Shown piece by piece: positions 16,412 to 24,823 of a stretch of 64,000 bases of DNA. The DNA comes from Comamonadaceae bacterium OS-1 (lineage in GTDB: Bacteria; Pseudomonadota; Gammaproteobacteria; Burkholderiales; Burkholderiaceae_C): positions 3,782,001 through 3,846,000 of the forward strand of contig AP026969.1 in NCBI GenBank assembly GCA_027923965.1. Direction: 5' to 3'. A program made the translations under genes and the position numbers. Position 1 is the first letter of the stretch; each line of letters begins with the position of its first letter. The notes under the pieces were generated by a model. It worked only from the letters and a program-made list of their open reading frames with translations, was not told the DNA's origin and made no database searches.

Positions 16412-17335
16412 TTAAGAGTGCAGTAACTCCAGAAACCGGGCCGTCGCCACGCCCACCGGCCGGTCGCTGCGCACGATGCTGCCGTAGGCGGCCAGCTTGT
16501 GGGCGATGGTGTAGGGCAGGATCTTCAGCAGGCCGTGGGTCTGGTAGCGGCTGGCGCTGGACTCGGGAATCACCGCAATCATCTGGGTCTTGAAGATCAG
16601 ATTCGTGGTGGTGAGGATGGATGAGGTCTCGATCAGCCCCCGCTGCACGCTGGCGTGGTGGTCGCGGAACTCCTGCTCCAGCACCTCGCGCATGGGGCTG
16701 CCATGGGGCTGCAAAATCCATGGGAACTGCAGCAGGTCGTCAAACGACACACTGGCCTGGTCCGCCAGCGGGTGGTCTACCGCCACCACCACCGACAACG
16801 GCTCGTCGCCAATCGGGCGAAAGACGTGGTTCTGCCGCGCCGGGCCCAGCATGCGGCCAATCACCACGTCCAGCACGCCCTCGCGCATCTGCTCCACCAG
16901 CCGGTCGCTGGTGTCCACCGCAATCTCGATGGCCAGCAGCGGGTACTCCTCTTTCAGGCGGATCAGGCTGTCGGTCAGCAGCACCGGCGACGCGGCCATG
17001 ATGCTGCCGATAAACAGCTTGCCCGCCCCGCCCAGGCGCAGGTCCTGTAGCTCGCGGCCCAACGCCTCCATGGTGCCGCGCATGCCGCGAAAGGTGTTCA
17101 TCACCGCCTGCCCCGCCGGGTTGAGCTGCAGGCCGCGCCCCACCCGGTCAAACAGCGGTTGGCCCAGCGCGTCCTCCAGCTCGTGCAGCATCTTGGTGGC
17201 GGCGGGCTGGGTCATGCCCAGCTGCTGCGAGGCCGCATGCAGGGTGCGGTGCGCGTCAATCGCCAGCAGCAAGGCCACCTGGCGCATGCGCAGGCGGTTC
17301 AGCAACTGGGCGGTGGTGTCGGTGGTAGGCCTCAT
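16412..17335 (-). CDS. LysR family transcriptional regulator
   Basis: This is a 307-residue LysR protein. Its N-terminal winged helix-turn-helix spans about residues 12-70 (LLLAIDAHRTLHAASQQLGM, TQPAATKMLHELEDALGQPL). A periplasmic-binding-protein-like effector domain follows. I place the start at the ATG at 17335, which gives a normal short leader; the frame is open further upstream without family sequence. It is divergent from the Bug receptor-PdxA-dehydratase-aldolase operon, with 97 bp between the starts. That is the classic arrangement for a LysR activator of the adjacent catabolic operon, and the inducer is probably the sugar acid or a metabolite of it. Confidence 0.92.
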   Translation of the reverse strand: MRPTTDTTAQLLNRLRMRQVALLLAIDAHRTLHAASQQLGMTQPAATKMLHELEDALGQPLFDRVGRGLQLNPAGQAVMNTFRGMRGTMEALGRELQDLRLGGAGKLFIGSIMAASPVLLTDSLIRLKEEYPLLAIEIAVDTSDRLVEQMREGVLDVVIGRMLGPARQNHVFRPIGDEPLSVVVAVDHPLADQASVSFDDLLQFPWILQPHGSPMREVLEQEFRDHHASVQRGLIETSSILTTTNLIFKTQMIAVIPESSASRYQTHGLLKILPYTIAHKLAAYGSIVRSDRPVGVATARFLELLHS

Positions 17336-17432
17336 TTGATAACCCCAGGCAATCAATACATCAAATACTTTCACTATACGGGAATCAATCGGCTTTCTAA
17401 GATCCAGCCCATACAACGAACTGGAGACCCCT

Positions 17433-18395
17433 ATGCGCACCCCCTTTTGGCTAGCCACCGCCACCGTCCTGGCCTGCACCAGCTTTGCCACCCAAGCCCA
17501 GGAATGGCCGAACAAGGCAGTCAAAATCCTGGTGGGCTCGGCCCCCGGCGGCGGCACCGATGCCATGGCCCGCGCCGTGGCCGACCGCCTGGGCCCGCTG
17601 CTGAAGCAGCCGGTGGTGGTGGAGAACAAACCCGGCGCGTCCAACACCCTGGCCGCCGATGTGGCCGCCAAGTCCACCGACGGCCACACCCTGCTGATGG
17701 GTGTGTCCACCGCCCAGGCCATTGCGCCGCATTTGCTCAAGCTCAACTACGACAGCAACAAGGACCTGGTGCCGGTAGCCTTTGTGGGCTCGGTGCCGAA
17801 TGTGCTGGTAGTCAACACCGGGCTGGGGCTCACCGATGTGCAGTCGTTGGTCAAGATGGCCAAGGCCAAACCCGGCCAGTTGAACTACGCCACCAGCGGA
17901 TCGGGCAGCACTCAGCACATTGCGGCGGAGTTGTTCAAGGAATCGGCGGGCGTGTTCATCACCCACATCCCCTACCGGGGCAGCGGCCCGGCGATGATCG
18001 ATCTGATCGGTGGCCAGGTGCAGATGAGCTTTGACACCCTGCCTTCGGTGATCGGTCAGATCAAGGCGGGCAAGATCAAGGCGCTGGCCGTGGCCGCGCC
18101 CAAACGCAACAGCCAACTGCCCGACGTGCCCACCCTGGCCGAAGCGGGTGTCAAAGGCGTGGAAATGAGCGCCTGGTACGGCATCTATATGCCCGCCAGC
18201 ACGCCCAAGGCGGTGCAGGAACGGGTACTGGCCGAAGTCAACAAGGTGCTGGCCATGCCCGAAACCCTGGCCCGGCTGGACGGTATCGGCGCAGAAGTCA
18301 CCCCCATGGCGCAGGCCAGGTTCCAGGAATTCCACAACGCCGAATACCAACGCTTCGGCGATCTCATCAAACGCAAGAACATCAAACTCGACTGA
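17433..18395 (+). CDS. Bug family tripartite tricarboxylate transporter (TTT) substrate-binding protein
   Basis: This 320-residue periplasmic receptor has a signal peptide cleaved near residue 22 (TQA-QE). It has the family hallmarks EWPNKAVKILVGSAPGGGTD, PVVVENKPGASNTLAAD and HIPYRGSGPAMIDLIGGQVQ. Bug proteins bind small carboxylates and deliver them to TctA/TctB membrane partners, or act as sensors. No tctA or tctB gene is present here, which is common for the expanded Bug family in Comamonadaceae. It heads an operon with a PdxA-family dehydrogenase (9-bp gap), a dehydratase and a lyase, so it probably captures the acid they degrade. Regulation is likely by the divergent LysR protein. Confidence 0.94.
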   Translation: MRTPFWLATATVLACTSFATQAQEWPNKAVKILVGSAPGGGTDAMARAVADRLGPLLKQPVVVENKPGASNTLAADVAAKSTDGHTLLMGVSTAQAIAPHLLKLNYDSNKDLVPVAFVGSVPNVLVVNTGLGLTDVQSLVKMAKAKPGQLNYATSGSGSTQHIAAELFKESAGVFITHIPYRGSGPAMIDLIGGQVQMSFDTLPSVIGQIKAGKIKALAVAAPKRNSQLPDVPTLAEAGVKGVEMSAWYGIYMPASTPKAVQERVLAEVNKVLAMPETLARLDGIGAEVTPMAQARFQEFHNAEYQRFGDLIKRKNIKLD

Positions 18396-18404
18396 GGAAA
18401 AGCG

Positions 18405-19421
18405 ATGCAAAACACACAAGCTGTGGTGGCCCTTACCCTGGGCGACCCCGCGGGCATCGGCCCCGAGCTCATTGCCCGCCTGCTGGGCCAGACCGATGCC
18501 ACGGCGCACGCCAATATCGTGCTGGTCGGCGATGCCTGGCTCTGGGCCGATGGCCAGAAGATTGCAAGCGTAGAGGTCGCCACCCAGGCGGTGCACAGCT
18601 TCGCCGAGGTGCGCGCCCGTGCCGACACCTCCCTGCCCGCCTGGCTGCCCATGGATACCGTGGCCGCCGCACAGGTGCAGCGCAGCCAGGCCCAGGCCAT
18701 CGGCGGTGCATCGGTGCTGCAGGTGCTGAATGCCTGCATGGACGCGACCCAGCGCGGCGAGGTGGATGCCATCTGCTTCGCCCCACTGAACAAGTTCGCC
18801 ATGAAGCAAGGCGGTCTAAAGCATGAAGACGAGCTGCACCACTTCGCCCAGTACCTGGGCGTGAAAACCTACTTCTGCGAGTTCAACACCCTGGGCGATT
18901 TGTGGACCTCGCGCGTGTCGTCCCACATCCCCCTCAAGGATGCCGCCAGCTACCTGACGCAAGAGCGCATCCAGCAGGCCGCTGCCCTGATCTACCGCTC
19001 GCTGCAGGCCAGCGGCATTGCGGCACCCAAAGTGGCAGTGGCGGCCTTCAACCCGCACGGTGGCGACGGCGGCACCTGCGGGCGCGAAGAGATCGACACC
19101 ATCATCCCTGCCGTGGCCGCGCTGCAGGCCCAGGGCATCGCGGTGGAAGGACCGTTTCCGGCAGACACCATCTTCCTGAAGGCGCGCGATGGCGAATACC
19201 AAGCCATCGTCACCATGTACCACGACCAGGGCCAGATCGCCATCAAGCTGATGGGTTTCAGCAAGGGCGTCACCGTGCAGGGCGGCCTGCCCGTGCCTAT
19301 TACCACACCCGCCCATGGCACGGCCTACGACATCGCGGGGCTCGGCAAAGCCGATGTCAACGCCACCTACAACGCCTTCCGTATTGCCGCCCGCATGGGC
19401 CTGGCACCAGCAAAAAACTGA
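18405..19421 (+). CDS. 4-hydroxythreonine-4-phosphate dehydrogenase family protein (PdxA2-like)
   Basis: This 338-residue protein has the PdxA core: LTLGDPAGIGPELIARLL at 10-27, NPHGGDGGTCGREEIDTI, PFPADTIFL, and metal-binding MYHDQGQIAIKLMGF with GLPVPITTPAHGTAYDIAG. PdxA makes the pyridoxal precursor. The paralogous PdxA2 group oxidises 4-phospho-D-threonate or D-erythronate in sugar-acid catabolism. The location in an operon with a Bug receptor, an enolase-superfamily dehydratase and a DapA-family lyase argues for the catabolic role. The DUF1537 kinase that usually supplies the phosphorylated substrate is not encoded here, so the exact reaction stays open. Confidence 0.85.
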   Translation: MQNTQAVVALTLGDPAGIGPELIARLLGQTDATAHANIVLVGDAWLWADGQKIASVEVATQAVHSFAEVRARADTSLPAWLPMDTVAAAQVQRSQAQAIGGASVLQVLNACMDATQRGEVDAICFAPLNKFAMKQGGLKHEDELHHFAQYLGVKTYFCEFNTLGDLWTSRVSSHIPLKDAASYLTQERIQQAAALIYRSLQASGIAAPKVAVAAFNPHGGDGGTCGREEIDTIIPAVAALQAQGIAVEGPFPADTIFLKARDGEYQAIVTMYHDQGQIAIKLMGFSKGVTVQGGLPVPITTPAHGTAYDIAGLGKADVNATYNAFRIAARMGLAPAKN

Positions 19422-19433
19422 AAGAGAGACACC

Positions 19434-20606
19434 ATGAAAATCACCGCCGTCCGCGCCCGCGTCTTCGAATGGAAGGGCAAAACCGTGCCCCCCCAAGGCA
19501 ACTTCTGCTCCAACGCCATGGACCTGGTTTACTCCAAGACCGAGAGCATGAGCACCTTCCGCTTCCACTCGTGGACGGTGGTGGAGATCGAAACCGACAG
19601 CGGCATCATCGGCCTGGGCAACGTGGCCCTGGCCCCCAAGATCGCCAAGGCCATCATCGACGAATACCTGGCCCCGCTGGTCATCGGCCAGGACCCCTGG
19701 GACTATGAATACCTGTGGCAGCGCATGTACCGCGCCACCCACGCCTGGGGCCGCAAAGGCGTGACCATGGGCGCGATTTCGGCCATCGACCTGGCGATCT
19801 GGGACATCCTGGGCAAGTCGGTGAACAAACCGGTCTTCAAGCTGCTGGGCGGCCGTACCAAGGAGAAGATTCCCTGCTACTACAGCAAGCTGTACCGCAC
19901 GGATCTGGCGGAGATGCAAAAGGAAGCCCAAACCTTCAAGGACCAGGGTTTCACCGCCTTCAAGATGCGCTTTGGCTACGGCCCGGCACACCTGCAGCAC
20001 GGCGTGGCCGAGAACCTGAAATCGGTCGCCGCCATCCGCGAAGTGATTGGTTATGACACCGACCTCATGCTCGAGTGCTACATGGGCTGGAACCTGGAAT
20101 ACGCCAAACGCATGCTGCCCAAACTGGCCCAATTTGAGCCGCGCTGGCTGGAGGAGCCGGTGATTGCCGACGACATCGACGGCTACGCCGAACTCAACGC
20201 CATGAACATCATCCCCATCAGCGGCGGCGAGCACGAGTTCAGCCTCTACGGCTTCAAGCAGTTGCTCGACAAAAAAGCCGTGAGCGTGGTGCAGTACGAC
20301 ACGAATCGCGTGGGCGGCATCACCGCCGCGCACAAGATCAACGCGCTGTGCGAGGCCTACAGCGTGCCGGTGATTCCGCACGCGGGCCAGATGCACAACT
20401 ACCACCTGACCATGAGCACCATCGCCAGCCCGATGAGCGAATACTTCCCGATGTTCGACGTGGAAGTGGGCAACGAGCTGTTTTATTACATCTTCAAAGG
20501 TGAGCCGGTGGCGGAGAACGGCTTTGTGCAGCTCGACGACAACACGCCGGGCCTGGGCCTGACGCTGAACACCGAGTTCCTCGACCAGTTCGTGATCACC
20601 GAATGA
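19434..20606 (+). CDS. Enolase-superfamily acid-sugar dehydratase (mandelate racemase/RhmD-like)
   Basis: This 390-residue protein has the capping domain in residues 1-130 and then a modified TIM barrel. Likely magnesium ligands are Glu214 ([10 protein letters not shown]), Glu240 (RWLEEPV) and Glu266 (ISGGEHEF). His316 in [12 protein letters not shown] is a likely acid/base residue. The first ligand is Glu where many relatives have Asp. The C-terminal section resembles L-rhamnonate and related acid-sugar dehydratases, which remove water to give a 2-keto-3-deoxy acid. That product would suit the DapA-family lyase whose start overlaps this stop by 4 bp (ATGA). The precise sugar acid cannot be read from sequence. 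Confidence 0.85.
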   Translation: MKITAVRARVFEWKGKTVPPQGNFCSNAMDLVYSKTESMSTFRFHSWTVVEIETDSGIIGLGNVALAPKIAKAIIDEYLAPLVIGQDPWDYEYLWQRMYRATHAWGRKGVTMGAISAIDLAIWDILGKSVNKPVFKLLGGRTKEKIPCYYSKLYRTDLAEMQKEAQTFKDQGFTAFKMRFGYGPAHLQHGVAENLKSVAAIREVIGYDTDLMLECYMGWNLEYAKRMLPKLAQFEPRWLEEPVIADDIDGYAELNAMNIIPISGGEHEFSLYGFKQLLDKKAVSVVQYDTNRVGGITAAHKINALCEAYSVPVIPHAGQMHNYHLTMSTIASPMSEYFPMFDVEVGNELFYYIFKGEPVAENGFVQLDDNTPGLGLTLNTEFLDQFVITE

Positions 20607-21529
20607 CCGCCATGGTTGCACGGTACAAGGGCGTGTTCCCGGTGGCACCCACCATCTTCTACCCCGACGGCACGCTGGACCTGCCCGGCCAGAAGCGCTG
20701 CATCGACTTCATGGTGGATGCAGGCTCGCACGGCATCTGCATCCTGGCCAACTTTTCCGAGCAGTTTTTGCTCTCGGACGACGAGCGCGAGCTGCTGACC
20801 CGCACCGTGCTGGAACACGTGGATGGCCGGGTTCCGGTGATCGTGACCACCACGCATTTCAGCACCGATGTGTGCATAGCCCGCAGCCAGCGCGCCCAGG
20901 CCCAGGGGGCCGCCATGGTGATGGTGATGCCGCCCTACCACGGTGCCACCTTCCGCGTGCCCGAGGCGCAGATATTCGAGTTCTACGCCCGGCTGTCGGA
21001 CGCGATCAGCATCCCCATCATGGTCCAGGACGCGCCCGCCAGCGGCACGGTGCTGTCTGCCGCCTTCCTGGCCCGCATGGCGCGCGAGATCGCGCACTTG
21101 AGCTACTTCAAGATCGAAACCGCCGGTGCTGCAGCCAAGCTGCGCGAGCTGATCCGCCTGGGCGGCGACGCGGTAGAAGGCCCCTGGGATGGCGAAGAAG
21201 CCATCACCCTGCTGCCCGACCTGGATGCCGGAGCCACGGGTGCGATGACCGGTGGTGCCTACCCCGACGGCATCCGCCAGATCATGGATGCCTACACCGC
21301 CGGCCGCCGTGGCGAGGCCGTGGCCGCCTACACCCGCTGGCTGCCGCTGATCAACTACGAGAACCGCCAGGGCGGCATCCTGACGGCCAAGGTGCTGATG
21401 CAGGAAGGCGGCGTGATCGCCTGCGCCGCACCGCGCCACCCGTTTCCCGACATGCACCCCGAGGTGCGCAAAGGGCTGATCGAGGCCGCCCAGCGGCTTG
21501 ATCCGCTGGTACTGCGCTGGGGCCGATAA
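20603..21529 (+). CDS. DapA/dihydrodipicolinate synthase family lyase, probable 2-keto-3-deoxy acid aldolase
   Basis: This 308-residue TIM-barrel protein has the Schiff-base Lys at about 170 ([11 protein letters not shown]). Two usual DHDPS signatures are altered. The pyruvate-recognition GTTGE loop reads LANFSEQ near residue 49, and the catalytic-Tyr strand YN-P reads VQDAP near 141. It is therefore not biosynthetic DapA but a divergent aldolase or hydratase. Its start overlaps the dehydratase stop by 4 bp, suggesting translational coupling and sequential reactions: dehydration, then retro-aldol cleavage or another step. A strong terminator 25 bp after the stop ends the operon. Confidence 0.82.
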   Translation: MTAMVARYKGVFPVAPTIFYPDGTLDLPGQKRCIDFMVDAGSHGICILANFSEQFLLSDDERELLTRTVLEHVDGRVPVIVTTTHFSTDVCIARSQRAQAQGAAMVMVMPPYHGATFRVPEAQIFEFYARLSDAISIPIMVQDAPASGTVLSAAFLARMAREIAHLSYFKIETAGAAAKLRELIRLGGDAVEGPWDGEEAITLLPDLDAGATGAMTGGAYPDGIRQIMDAYTAGRRGEAVAAYTRWLPLINYENRQGGILTAKVLMQEGGVIACAAPRHPFPDMHPEVRKGLIEAAQRLDPLVLRWGR

Positions 21530-21553
21530 GCCGTCATTACTATCAAGTTAATA

Positions 21554-21597
21554 GCTGCTCACGCTTACCAAATAAGCGTGAGCAGCCTGTTTTTTAT
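21554..21597 (+). terminator. Rho-independent terminator made of a perfect dispersed-repeat copy
   Basis: Arms GCTGCTCACGCTTA and TAAGCGTGAGCAGC (14 of 14) enclose CCAAA, and TGTTTTTTAT follows. It lies 25 bp after the aldolase stop. The flanking AGTTAATA belongs to the repeat; this is the cleanest copy in the window. Confidence 0.92.
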
Positions 21598-21694
21598 AAA
21601 TCTGCGTTTGTCTCCAAAGCGACCCCGGCTAGGGACTTGTCCGGTGGCACCTTGCGGGTGCGCCCACCAGAATCGCCCCTACAAGGAGCACTGC

Positions 21695-23383
21695 ATGGAC
21701 AAGGTCTGGTTGAAGAGTTACCCCGCCGACGTGGCGCACGAAGTCGATGTCACGCCCTACAGTTCGCTGACCCAGCTGCTGGACGAGTCTTTCACCAAGC
21801 ACGCCGACAACCCCTTTTCGGTGTGCATGGAGCGCTGGATGAGCTACCGCGAACTCGACCAGCTGTCGGGCGCGCTGGGCGCGTGGCTGCAGGGCCAGGG
21901 GCTCAAGCCCGGTGCGCGGGTGGCCATCATGCTGCCGAACATTCCGCAGTTTGCCGTCACCATGGCCGCCGTGCTGCGCGCCGGGTACACCTGCGTCAAT
22001 GTGAACCCGCTGTACACCCCGCGCGAGCTGGAGCACCAGCTCAAGGACTCGGGGGCCACCGCCATCGTGATCCTGGAGAACTTTGCCCGCACGCTGCAAG
22101 AGGTAGTGGGCCGCACGCAGATCCAGCACGTGGTGATGGCCCACATGGGCGACCTGCTGGGTGCGGTGTATGGGCGCGTGGTCAATTTCATGGTCCGCCG
22201 GGTCAAGAAGCTGGTGCCCGCCTTCCAGCTGCCGCGCAACGGCACCCTGCGCGTCACACCCTTCAACCAGGCGCTGGCCGATGGCCGGGGCCGCGCGCTG
22301 CAGCCGCACCAGTGCACCATGGATTCCATCGCCTTTTTGCAGTACACCGGCGGCACTACAGGCCTGTCCAAGGGCGCGGTGCTGACCCACCGCAACATCG
22401 TGGCCGCCGCGCTGCAGACCGAGGCCTGGTTCACCCCGGCATTGGCGCGCGTGGGTGCGGCCCGCAATGTCAACATGGTGGCCGCCCTGCCGCTGTACCA
22501 CATCTACGCCCTGACCACCTGCCTGATGTGCGTGCGCCTGGGGGCCCACATCACCCTGGTGCCCAACCCGCGCGACTTTGCGGCCTTCATCGCCACACTG
22601 AAAAAACGCCCCTTCCACATCCTGCCCGCCGTCAACACCTTGTTCAACGCCTTGCTGCTGCAGCCCACGTTCAAGACCATCGACTTCTCCCATCTGTGCG
22701 TCACCCAGGCGGGTGGCATGGCGGCATCGGAAGGCACGGCCCAGCGCTGGCTGGAAGTCACCGGCAGCCCCATGGTGGAAGGCTGGGGCATGAGCGAAAC
22801 CTGCGCCGTGGGAACCAACAACCCGGTGCTGAGCAAGAGCTTCACCGGCACCATCGGCCTGCCCCTGCCCAGCATCGACCTGACCATCAAGGACGACGAG
22901 GGCAACGACCTGCCACTGGGTGCCGCAGGCGAAATCTGCATCAAGGGCCCCAACGTCACCACCGGCTACTACCACCAGCCCGAGGAAAACGCCCGTGCCT
23001 TCACCGCCGACGGCTACCTGCGCACCGGTGACATCGGCATGATGGACGAGCGCGGCTACACCCGCATCGTGGACCGCAAAAAAGACATGATTTTGGTCAG
23101 CGGCTTTAACGTGTTCCCCAACGAGCTGGAAAACGTCATTTCGCTCTGCCCCGGCGTGGTGGAATGCGCAGCCATCGGCGTGCCCGACGAGAAACAGGGC
23201 GAGGCCATCAAGGTGTTCATCGTGAAGAGCGACCCGGCCCTGACCGAAGCCGACGTGCTACTGTTCTGCAAGCAGAACCTCACCGGCTACAAGATGCCCA
23301 AGAGCATCGAGTTCCGCAAGGACCTGCCGAAGTCCAACGTGGGCAAGATCTTGCGCCGCGAGCTGCGCACCCCAACAACCTAA
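21695..23383 (+). CDS. fadD: Long-chain fatty acid--CoA ligase
   Basis: This enzyme activates fatty acids to acyl-CoA with ATP at the inner membrane. The 562-residue protein has the AMP-binding core QYTGGTTGLSKGAVLTHRN, the GWGMSET motif, and the LRTGDIG hinge followed by VDRKKDMILVSGFNVFPNEL. The C-terminal Lys motif is in LPKSNVGKILRREL. AAGGAG lies 8 bp before the ATG at 21695; the frame is open further upstream, but that part overlaps the terminator. The stop overlaps the convergent GntR gene by 4 bp. The chain-length preference is inferred from similarity to FadD rather than seen. Confidence 0.94.
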   Translation: MDKVWLKSYPADVAHEVDVTPYSSLTQLLDESFTKHADNPFSVCMERWMSYRELDQLSGALGAWLQGQGLKPGARVAIMLPNIPQFAVTMAAVLRAGYTCVNVNPLYTPRELEHQLKDSGATAIVILENFARTLQEVVGRTQIQHVVMAHMGDLLGAVYGRVVNFMVRRVKKLVPAFQLPRNGTLRVTPFNQALADGRGRALQPHQCTMDSIAFLQYTGGTTGLSKGAVLTHRNIVAAALQTEAWFTPALARVGAARNVNMVAALPLYHIYALTTCLMCVRLGAHITLVPNPRDFAAFIATLKKRPFHILPAVNTLFNALLLQPTFKTIDFSHLCVTQAGGMAASEGTAQRWLEVTGSPMVEGWGMSETCAVGTNNPVLSKSFTGTIGLPLPSIDLTIKDDEGNDLPLGAAGEICIKGPNVTTGYYHQPEENARAFTADGYLRTGDIGMMDERGYTRIVDRKKDMILVSGFNVFPNELENVISLCPGVVECAAIGVPDEKQGEAIKVFIVKSDPALTEADVLLFCKQNLTGYKMPKSIEFRKDLPKSNVGKILRRELRTPTT

Positions 23384-24123
23384 GAAGCTGCCGCCTGCCT
23401 GGCCACATGCACCTGGTGCAAGGTGATCTTGCGCACCTCGGCCTGGCTGCTCTGGATGTGGGCGCGCAGCAGCATGGCGGCCTGGTCGCCGCGGTGGCTG
23501 CGGATGGCCTTGAGGATCTTGGCGTGCTCCTCATACGTGGCGGTAATGCGCGCCTGCTTGGTGAAGTCCAGCCGCCGGATGATGCGGATGCGCTCGGTCA
23601 CGTCGCTGTGCACGCGGGCCATTTCGGTGTTGCCCGCGGCGCGCACCAGGGCGCAGTGGAATTCTTCGTCCCAGCGGGCCACGGCAATGCCGTCGGTGCT
23701 GCGCTGGGCCACCGGCACCAGCCAGATGGCCACCAGTTCCTCCAGCAGCGCGTGGTCGATCTGGATGTGCGGTGCCCCCGCGCCCGCGCCGCCTTCGCAC
23801 AGACGGTGGGCAGCGGTGGTTTCCAGCACCATGCGCAGGTCGTAGAGCTGCTCGAACTGCTCGAAATTGAACGGCAGCACGCGCCAGCCGCTGCGAAACA
23901 GCACCTCCACATAGCCCTCTTGCTGCAGCCGGATCAGCGCCTGCCGCACAGGGGTGCGCGACACGCCCAGGCGCTCGCTGATCTCGTTTTCGGTAAATCG
24001 GTCGCCGGGGACCAGGGTGAATTCGCCTACGTCGCGCTTGAGCTGGGCATAGACCTCGTCGGCGCGCGAGCGGTATACGGTGGGTTCTGCGGGGGGAGTG
24101 GGGGTGGGAGTCAGGGAGTGCAC
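23380..24123 (-). CDS. GntR family regulator (FCD/FadR-type), probable regulator of the ureide cluster
   Basis: I prefer the GTG start at 24123, which gives 247 residues; upstream codons overlap the preceding gene and are unlike the family. Residues 17-85 form the winged helix-turn-helix (LVPGDRFTENEISERLGVSR, TPVRQALIRLQQEGYVEV). The rest is an all-helical FCD ligand domain with metal-binding type residues (DLRMVLETTAAHRL, DEEFHCALVRAAGN, HAKILKAIRSHR). It is the last gene of the transporter-BiuH operon. FCD GntR proteins commonly bind TTGTATACAA-like palindromes. CTTGGATACAAG and CTTGTATCCAAG occur at the heads of both operons of the cluster, so it probably controls both. Confidence 0.88.
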   Translation of the reverse strand: MHSLTPTPTPPAEPTVYRSRADEVYAQLKRDVGEFTLVPGDRFTENEISERLGVSRTPVRQALIRLQQEGYVEVLFRSGWRVLPFNFEQFEQLYDLRMVLETTAAHRLCEGGAGAGAPHIQIDHALLEELVAIWLVPVAQRSTDGIAVARWDEEFHCALVRAAGNTEMARVHSDVTERIRIIRRLDFTKQARITATYEEHAKILKAIRSHRGDQAAMLLRAHIQSSQAEVRKITLHQVHVARQAAAS

Positions 24124-24157
24124 GGGGCAAACTTTAGCAGTTGCGGCCCAGCGGCTT

Positions 24158-24823
24158 TCACAGGGCGGCCAATGCCCGCAATACCGCCGTGCTGAGTGCC
24201 GTCCAGCCGACGATACCGCCCTGGGCGCGCACCATCTCCAGCGTGGCAGCCTTGAACTGCGGGAAGTAGCTCTCGGTGCAGTCTTCCAGCAGCAGGCCGT
24301 CATAGCCGCGGTCGTTGGCCTCGCGCATGCTGGTCTGCACGCAGACCTCGGTGGTTACGCCCATGAACAGCAGCTGCCCGATGCCGCGCTCTTGCAGCAT
24401 CTCGTGCAGGCCGGTGGCATAAAACGCACCTTTGCCGGGTTTGTCGATAACGATCTCCCCGTCCGCCGGGGCCAGCGCCGGGATGATCTGGTTGCCCGGC
24501 TCGCCCGCCACCAGGATGCGGCCCATGGCCCCCACATCGCCGATGCGCAGCGCCGGGTTGCCCCGGTTCAGCTTGGCCGGCGGGCAGTCGGACAGGTCGG
24601 GCCGGTGCGCCTCGCGGGTGTGCACCACCAGGCCGCCTGCGCTGCGCCAGGCGGCCAGCATGGCCTGGCAGGCGGGCACGATGGCCTCCAGCAGGGCCAC
24701 GTTGTTGCCCAGCGTGTCCCCGAAGCCGCCGGGCTCGATGAAGTCGCGCTGCATGTCGATGATGACCAGGGCGGCGTGGGGCAGGTCCAGCGGGTAGTCG
24801 AACGGCAGTGCGGGGATGTTCAT
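24158..24823 (-). CDS. Isochorismatase-family cysteine amidohydrolase, BiuH paralogue (candidate triuret hydrolase)
   Basis: The 221-residue protein has the family triad: Asp23 in VIIDMQRDF, Lys131 in DKPGKGAF and nucleophile Cys161 in [19 protein letters not shown]. It parallels BiuH, encoded two genes upstream, in layout ([31 protein letters not shown]) but is clearly diverged. The C-terminal region reads [10 protein letters not shown] where BiuH has DPANHQAA. In related clusters a BiuH paralogue (TrtA) hydrolyses triuret to carboxybiuret. That would supply the substrate of the AtzE/AtzG pair encoded here, so I propose this as a hypothesis. Its start overlaps the stop of the ABC ATPase by 4 bp in an ATGA junction. 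Confidence 0.8.
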   Translation of the reverse strand: MNIPALPFDYPLDLPHAALVIIDMQRDFIEPGGFGDTLGNNVALLEAIVPACQAMLAAWRSAGGLVVHTREAHRPDLSDCPPAKLNRGNPALRIGDVGAMGRILVAGEPGNQIIPALAPADGEIVIDKPGKGAFYATGLHEMLQERGIGQLLFMGVTTEVCVQTSMREANDRGYDGLLLEDCTESYFPQFKAATLEMVRAQGGIVGWTALSTAVLRALAAL

